A DNA stretch of 64,000 bases, taken from the NCBI RefSeq assembly GCF_000519185.1, contig NZ_JAFA01000034.1, forward strand, positions 1 through 64,000, read 5' to 3'. The notes beneath the pieces are model-generated. The model was given only the letters and a program-made list of their open reading frames with translations. It was not told the DNA's origin and did no database searches. Both the position numbers and the translations under genes were made by a program. Positions 59,176 through 64,000 of this stretch are shown one piece after another (the first letter of the stretch is position 1; every line of letters starts with the position of its first letter). This stretch comes from Paraburkholderia nodosa DSM 21604. Its GTDB lineage: Bacteria; Pseudomonadota; Gammaproteobacteria; Burkholderiales; Burkholderiaceae.

Positions 59176-60879
59176 ATGGCCATCATTACCCCTCGCTCAC
59201 CATTTTGCGGCGCTTGTTTTGCCGCACGTCCTTCCCGTCTTGCTCTTGCCGCTGCTTTTGTTTGCGCCAGTGCAGGTGCAGCCGCTGCCGCGCAAGACGC
59301 CAACGCGTTTTTCGGTGGTTCGGGCCTGCTCGTCGTGAGCCGCAGTGTCTACGACAACGTGTCGAGCAAACTCACCCCCGGCATGACGCTGCCGCCCAAT
59401 TGCAATAGTGCGCAGGCGAGCTGCCCCACGGGCGGCGCGCCCACTGACGGCACGTATCCGGCCGTCTGGAACAACGCGCTCTACGATCCGAGCTTTGGCG
59501 TCACGGCGCGCATTTTCCTCGACACCATTGCGCCGGGAGGCCAGGTCGTCCACACGCTGGAAGTGCCCAACAGTCTGCATCCGGGCCATGGCCACGACCA
59601 GCTCGTGACGAGCTTCAGCTCCAAGTCCGAACTCGCGCTCAACCTTTCGAGCGACGGCCGTTACCTGACTTTCATGGGCTACGTTGCACCGCTCAACACG
59701 CTCGACGTATCGAACTCGAATACGCCGGGCGCGATCGATCCGACGAATCCGGACGGTCAGGCGTTCTATCGTGCGGTGGCGCGGCTCGATGCCGACGGGC
59801 ACCTCTCCTTCACGGAGACCAATGCATACAGCGGCAATAACGGCCGCGCCGCATTGCTCAACAACGGCAACGACAACGGCAAAGGCAACGGTTTTTACTA
59901 CACGGTGGGCAACGCAGGCAACGGTTCGAATCCGCAGCCGGCAGGCGTGATTCTCGGGGCGGGGGCGCAATTCATCGAGGCGACGCACCAGCATGAGGCG
60001 CAGCAAACGCCCGGCACGCCTACGCCGCTCGCGAGCTTCTCGGTCACGCAACTCGGTGCGAAGGCCGACAAGGTGGGCAAGGACGACAACTATCGCGGGC
60101 TCACCGTCTTCAACAACGTGGTGTACTTCACGAAGGGCAGCGGCAGCAACGGCGTGAACACGGTGTACTTCGTCGACACCACGGGCAAGGCGTGTCCCTC
60201 GGGTGGCGTAGGCGTGCCGGTGGCGGGCGCGAAACTGCCGTCCAACCCGCTTGCGTACGACGCTTCCACGTTGACGACGAGCGGCTTGCCGAGCAACGTA
60301 TGCGTGCTCGCAGGCTTCCCGGCGACGCCGAACAAGACGGCGACGACGCTCTCGTACCCGTTCGGCCTGTGGTTCGCCAACGCGAATACGCTCTATGTGG
60401 CCGACGAGGGCGATGGCTATTCGGGTGGCACGGACCTGTACACGCACGCCGCGCAGCAGACCGGTGCGGGCCTGCAGAAGTGGGTGTACAACGCCGGAAC
60501 GAAGTCTTGGAAGCTCGCGTACACACTCCAGAACGGCCTGAATCTGGGGACTTCGTACACCGTTGCAGGTTATCCGGTGGGCACGAACAGCGCGACCAGC
60601 CTGCCGTGGTCGCCCGCCACGGACGGCCTGCGTAACATCACGGGCCACGTCGAGCAGGACGGCACGGTCACGATCTGGGCGATCACGTCGACAGTGAGCG
60701 GCAACGGCGACCAGGGTGCAGACCCGAATCGCCTCGTCGCCGTGCGCGACGTGCTGCGCAACACCACGGTTTCGGGCGCTGCGAACGAGCGTTTCGTGAC
60801 GCTGCGCAACGCGGGCTTCGGCGAAGTGCTGCGCGGCGTGGCGCTTGCGCCGGGCGGCCAGTTCGGCAAGTGGTTCTGA
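59176..60879 (+). CDS. Large exported beta-propeller-like hypothetical protein
   Basis: A 567-aa protein with a signal peptide ending AAA-QDANAFFGGSGLLVVSRSVYD. The mature part is rich in Gly, Asn and Thr with repeated propeller-like units (GRYLTFMGYVAPLNTLDVSN, RGLTVFNNVVYFTKGSGSNGVNTVYFVD, YPFGLWFANANTLYVADEGDG, LRNITGHVEQDGTVTIWAITS), and several acidic loops that could bind calcium. Such exported propellers can be enzymes (phytase or lactonase-like) or adhesive. Given the divergent pstS with Pho box, a phosphate-linked role is possible but unsupported by motifs. A clear intrinsic terminator follows. Confidence 0.75.
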   Translation: MAIITPRSPFCGACFAARPSRLALAAAFVCASAGAAAAAQDANAFFGGSGLLVVSRSVYDNVSSKLTPGMTLPPNCNSAQASCPTGGAPTDGTYPAVWNNALYDPSFGVTARIFLDTIAPGGQVVHTLEVPNSLHPGHGHDQLVTSFSSKSELALNLSSDGRYLTFMGYVAPLNTLDVSNSNTPGAIDPTNPDGQAFYRAVARLDADGHLSFTETNAYSGNNGRAALLNNGNDNGKGNGFYYTVGNAGNGSNPQPAGVILGAGAQFIEATHQHEAQQTPGTPTPLASFSVTQLGAKADKVGKDDNYRGLTVFNNVVYFTKGSGSNGVNTVYFVDTTGKACPSGGVGVPVAGAKLPSNPLAYDASTLTTSGLPSNVCVLAGFPATPNKTATTLSYPFGLWFANANTLYVADEGDGYSGGTDLYTHAAQQTGAGLQKWVYNAGTKSWKLAYTLQNGLNLGTSYTVAGYPVGTNSATSLPWSPATDGLRNITGHVEQDGTVTIWAITSTVSGNGDQGADPNRLVAVRDVLRNTTVSGAANERFVTLRNAGFGEVLRGVALAPGGQFGKWF

Positions 60880-60903
60880 TCGCCGCGCAGTCATGCACTA
60901 AAG

Positions 60904-60933
60904 GCCGGGCGTGCGTAGCGCCCGGCTTTTTTT
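60904..60933 (+). terminator. Intrinsic terminator after the exported beta-propeller gene
   Basis: GCCGGGCG (60904-60911) and CGCCCGGC (60919-60926) form an 8-bp GC stem with a 7-nt loop followed by seven T residues (60927-60933). It ends the rightward transcript 25 bp after the stop. Confidence 0.92.
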
Positions 60934-60951
60934 GTCATTGCGGTGTGCGCG

Positions 60952-61839
60952 CTATTGGCTGTTGAATTTCGCAACGAGCGGGCCGAACACGTCGCTTAGC
61001 GCGGTCGTGCCGAAGCGCCGCTCGCTGCGGCTCGCTTCCACGTCGATGCGGCCGGTGTTGAATACGTCGTAAAGATCGGTGATGAGCCCGCCGTGTTTCT
61101 CGCTGAGTCCGGCTTTGAGAAGCATGGGGGCCCACGATTCGCGCGGCAGCGCATGAGGCGTGATCGTGCGGCCGCTCGCGGCGCTCAGTGCCGCCGCGAT
61201 GTCGTTCACGCTGACCCTCTGCGGTCCTTCGATGCTCACGATTCTCGGCGTGCCGGACTGGTGCGATTCGAGCAGCAGCGCGGCGCTCGCCGTGCCAACG
61301 TCCTGTGCGGCGACCGTGGGAAAGCGGCGCTCCAAAGGCAGGTGGAGGCTCGGCAGCGTACCGGTTGCGAGCGCGCCGGGAATGAACGCCGCCCAGTTCT
61401 GCATATGTTCCGCCGAGCGCAGCAACACCAGTTGCGTGGCAATGGGCTTCAGCTGCTTTTCCAGGTAGTGATACAGCCGCGTGATGCCCGTATTCAACGG
61501 CAATTCCGCGCCATAGTCGGAAATGGCGAGCAGCGTGGCGGGCGGGTTTTCGCGCAGGGCGTCGGTCGCGACGTCGATCATCGTGCGCATGGTCGTTTCG
61601 GGATCCGTATCACCGGATGGAACGGGGCAGAGCAGCTGGACGGCGTGAGCGCCCTCGATTGCGGCCGCGACCGACTGCGCGTCGGTCAGATCGGCGAGCA
61701 CGATTTCGCAGCCCAGCCCTGCAAGACTTTCGCCCTGGCGAGCGTGGCGCACCACGGCGCGCACGGGTTTGCCCGCACGACGCAACGCCGCGGCGGTGAC
61801 GCGCCCGGCCTTTCCCGATGCTCCAAAAATCACGAACAT
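60952..61839 (-). CDS. NmrA-type NAD(P)-binding oxidoreductase-like protein
   Basis: A 295-aa atypical short-chain dehydrogenase from ATG 61839 (AGGAG upstream): glycine-rich FVIFGASGKAGRVTAAALR, NADP loop AVVRHARQGESLAG, ADLTDAQSVAAAIEGAHAVQLLCP, and a substrate domain starting YHYLEKQLKPIATQLVLLRSAEHMQNW. The catalytic YxxxK of classical SDRs is absent, as is usual for NmrA/TrkA-type proteins. It is divergent from an AraC regulator, which is the usual signal for regulation by it. Likely a redox sensor or quinone-type reductase. Confidence 0.9.
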   Translation of the reverse strand: MFVIFGASGKAGRVTAAALRRAGKPVRAVVRHARQGESLAGLGCEIVLADLTDAQSVAAAIEGAHAVQLLCPVPSGDTDPETTMRTMIDVATDALRENPPATLLAISDYGAELPLNTGITRLYHYLEKQLKPIATQLVLLRSAEHMQNWAAFIPGALATGTLPSLHLPLERRFPTVAAQDVGTASAALLLESHQSGTPRIVSIEGPQRVSVNDIAAALSAASGRTITPHALPRESWAPMLLKAGLSEKHGGLITDLYDVFNTGRIDVEASRSERRFGTTALSDVFGPLVAKFNSQ

Positions 61840-62043
61840 GATCGCTTTCTCCTGGTGTGCGTGGTCTGCGTCATCGTAGGCAGACGAACGCCGCATGGCG
61901 CGCAGGAACGGATGGCGTTGCGCAGAAACGGATGATTGAATACGGCCACCATCGCGCGGTGCGCGAGCGTGGCCGTAATCCAGTAAACTGGCCGCAAACA
62001 TCGCACGAATTCCCGCACGGCTTGAGCGTCGAAAAGGATTGCC

Positions 62044-62910
62044 ATGAGCGCACTGACTGCAGATTCGAACCGGCACGCCGGAGCAAGCGTCAGCCTGCGT
62101 TCGAGCGCCGGATTGGGCTGGCATGGCGGTGGCGCCGAACTGCTGCGTGTGAGTGCGGGGCAGCATCGCTTCCCCGCGATGGCGGATCACCGCATTGGCA
62201 TTCATGTCGGCACGCCGGTGCGTGCGCGATGCGCGTGCGACGGCCGCCGCCAATCGCGGCTTCAGGCGCACGGCGACGCGGATGTGGTGCCCGCCGGGGT
62301 CGAAGGCGAATGGACTGATGACGCAGACTGCACGATTCTGCGCGTGTGGTTCGACGACCGCTTCGTGCGATCGATTGCGGACCAAATGGAGAGCCCGCTG
62401 GGTAAGCGCGAGATCCGGCCGCATCTGCAGTTGCGCGACCCGCGCATCAATTCGCTGGCGGGCGCGCTGCTGGCCGAGATCGAGGCGGGAACGGCTTGCG
62501 ACCCGCTATTTGCCGAGAGCATTTCCACGGCAATGGTCGTGCGGCTGCTCGGCGGCACGGGCGCGCCGGAAGGCCGGGGTGCAGCCGTGCTTGCGGCACA
62601 CAAAGCGGCGCGCGTGACCGATTACATCGAGAGCCATCTCGATCAACGCCTCACGCTCGGCGAACTCGCTGCGCTCGTCGACCTGAGCGTGCCGCATTTC
62701 AAGGCCCTGTTTCGCGAAACGCTGGGCATGCCGGTCCATCAATATGTCGTGCGGCGGCGCGTCGAACGCGCGAGGGCGCTGCTCATCGAAGGCAAACTCA
62801 GTCTGAGCCAGGTGGCGCTCGAAGCGGGGTTCGCGCATCAAAGCCATATGGCGCACTGGATGACGCGGCTTCTCGGCGTCACGCCGCGCGCGTTCGCGAA
62901 GGGTTCGTGA
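62044..62910 (+). CDS. AraC-family transcriptional regulator
   Basis: A 288-aa AraC/XylS protein: an N-terminal cupin-like effector region (GGGAELLRVSAGQHRFPAM, DADVVPAGVEGEWTD) and two C-terminal HTH motifs (LDQRLTLGELAALVDLSVPHFKALFRETLGMPVHQYVVRRRVERARALLIEGKLSLSQVALEAGFAHQSHMAHWMTRLLGVTPRAF). It probably controls the divergent NmrA gene, and perhaps the downstream oxidoreductase, which is convergent. Confidence 0.93.
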   Translation: MSALTADSNRHAGASVSLRSSAGLGWHGGGAELLRVSAGQHRFPAMADHRIGIHVGTPVRARCACDGRRQSRLQAHGDADVVPAGVEGEWTDDADCTILRVWFDDRFVRSIADQMESPLGKREIRPHLQLRDPRINSLAGALLAEIEAGTACDPLFAESISTAMVVRLLGGTGAPEGRGAAVLAAHKAARVTDYIESHLDQRLTLGELAALVDLSVPHFKALFRETLGMPVHQYVVRRRVERARALLIEGKLSLSQVALEAGFAHQSHMAHWMTRLLGVTPRAFAKGS

Positions 62911-62954
62911 ACGCGGCGAAATCGTGAAGCGTTGAATCGCCGCGGCTGCGCACG

Positions 62955-63938
62955 TTACCGGTTGACGTCCACCACGAGCCGCCCGCGCACCTGCCCGGCG
63001 AGCAGATCGCTTGCGGCCGCAATGGCCTCGGCCAGGCCGATCTCCCGCGTAATCGTGTCGAGCTGCTTCAGATCGAGCGTCTCTCCCAAAGCGTGCCAGG
63101 CTTGCTGCCGCTGCGCAAACGGACGCGTGACGCTATTGATACCCAGCAGACTCACGCCGCGCAGAATGAATGGCGCGACCGTGGCGGGAAGATCCATACC
63201 TTGCGCCAGGCCGCAGGCAGCCACCGCTCCATCCGCGCGCAGGCTTGCGCAGACATTTGCCAACGTGTGGCCGCCTACCGAATCGATCGCGGCAGCCCAG
63301 CGTTCTTTTTGCAGCGGGCGGCCCGGCTCCGATAGCGAGGCGCGGTCGATGACTTCGACGGCGCCGAGCTGCTTCAGATACTCCGCCTCCTGCAGCCTGC
63401 CGGTCGACGCCACGACGCGATAGCCTCGGCGCGTAAGTAGCGCAATGGCAAAGCTGCCGACGCCGCCGCTCGCGCCCGTGACCAGCACGTCGCCGTGTGC
63501 GGGCGTGATGCCGTGCCGTTCCAGCGCGAGAATGCAGAGCATGGCCGTATAGCCGGCCGTGCCGACTGCCATCGTTTGTCGCGGCGTGAAGCCCGCCGGC
63601 AGCGGGATGAGCCAGTCGCCCTTGACGCGCGCCTTCTGCGCCAGGCCGCCCCAATGTTGTTCGCCAACGCCCCAACCGTTGAGCACGACCGCGTCGCCCA
63701 CCGCGTAGGCAGGGTTCGCGCTTTGCGCGATAGTCCCCGCGAAATCGATGCCCGGAACCATGGGAAAGCTGCGCACGACCGGGCCTTTGCCGGTGATCGC
63801 GAGACCGTCCTTGTAGTTCAGCGTGCTGTAGCCGACATCGACGAGCACGTCGCCTTCCGGCAGGCGCGCGTCGTCGAGTTCGGCAATGCGCGCGTCATAC
63901 GATCCGGATTCCTTATCAATCAGAATGGCTTTGAACAT
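62955..63938 (-). CDS. acuI: Acrylyl-CoA reductase-type quinone oxidoreductase (AcuI/YhdH)
   Basis: A 327-aa zinc-independent medium-chain reductase. Signatures: STLNYKDGLAITGKGPVVRSFPMVPGIDFAGTI, GWGVGEQHWGGLAQKARVKGDWLIPLP, NADP loop VTGASGGVGSFAIALLTRRGYRVVASTGR, and FILRGVSLLGINSV, all shared by AcuI/YhdH proteins that reduce acryloyl-CoA to propionyl-CoA. Its length equals E. coli YhdH. It detoxifies acryloyl-CoA from dimethylsulfoniopropionate or 3-hydroxypropionate metabolism. No dmd or pathway genes adjoin. Start ATG 63938 opens MFKAILIDKESGSYDA, the family N-terminus. Confidence 0.92.
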   Translation of the reverse strand: MFKAILIDKESGSYDARIAELDDARLPEGDVLVDVGYSTLNYKDGLAITGKGPVVRSFPMVPGIDFAGTIAQSANPAYAVGDAVVLNGWGVGEQHWGGLAQKARVKGDWLIPLPAGFTPRQTMAVGTAGYTAMLCILALERHGITPAHGDVLVTGASGGVGSFAIALLTRRGYRVVASTGRLQEAEYLKQLGAVEVIDRASLSEPGRPLQKERWAAAIDSVGGHTLANVCASLRADGAVAACGLAQGMDLPATVAPFILRGVSLLGINSVTRPFAQRQQAWHALGETLDLKQLDTITREIGLAEAIAAASDLLAGQVRGRLVVDVNR

Positions 63939-64000
63939 GATGGGTCGTGCTCCTGAAACAGTGAACGGTTGGCATTGACGCGCCTCACGCGCGCGGCAAC

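Noticed and set aside
58950..59303. Minus-strand frame in the pstS-59176 divergent region
   Set aside because: It overlaps the promoter region and the signal peptide of the exported protein, with no recognisable features.

Overview
The window reads as a GC-rich chromosomal (or second-replicon) segment of a Burkholderiales bacterium, most likely Paraburkholderia, Caballeronia or a close relative. The reasons are two Burkholderia-type trimeric porins, a Bug-family (TctC) receptor with its TctBA membrane proteins, a DUF3562 gene, several LysR/GntR/ACS-type MFS genes, and uniformly high GC coding sequence. I see no rRNA, tRNA, CRISPR array, intact insertion sequence or prophage. All functional names come from reading the translations; no database search was run.

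Layout. 1-3906: a cut-off secreted protein, then a leftward group of small exported proteins (CHRD domain, 48-aa peptide, cupredoxin, YceI) headed by an anti-sigma-like membrane protein with no sigma factor beside it. 4280-19361: a large uptake and catabolism locus. It holds a VOC protein and an ACS-family MFS behind a strong promoter with a perfect palindrome, a GntR/UTRA regulator, a broken Hsp70 (YegD-type) gene, two near-identical FCD-type GntR regulators bracketing a porin and a YncE-like beta-propeller, then a dihydroxyphthalate-decarboxylase-like protein, a tripartite tricarboxylate transporter with a second VOC protein inserted, a split chromate-type transporter pair and a GST. The paired regulators and paired VOC proteins suggest duplication or assembly of two related modules acting on an organic acid or aromatic carboxylate.

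19389-22440: an unknown protein with a Cys-rich N-terminus, a strong hairpin, an NTF2-like protein divergent from a LysR regulator. 22576-32601: an AdeRS/AdeABC-like drug efflux module. The two-component system is divergent from the RND operon, with three phased TCTCCAC repeats between them. An alpha/beta hydrolase with a Cys nucleophile is translationally coupled to the pump, and a VirK/YbjX gene follows in convergent orientation.

32977-39473: a porin gene remnant, a MarR-GNAT fusion regulator with two clear palindromic operators and its coupled EamA exporter, a second porin, a lipoprotein, an amino acid permease and a small membrane protein. 39760-48089: a large secreted hydrolase, a cupredoxin, a Tat-exported metallophosphoesterase, a cyclase-type membrane module lacking its cyclase, several very small proteins and a GGDEF-EAL protein. 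48224-54410: a LysR regulator divergent from an RraA-like / aminotransferase / hydrolase operon, two small proteins and another ACS-type MFS. 54435-64000: a CelD-like acyltransferase and methyltransferase pair, small Burkholderia-type hypotheticals, an isolated pstS with a Pho box next to a 23-bp palindrome, a secreted beta-propeller-like protein, and an NmrA reductase / AraC regulator / AcuI reductase set.
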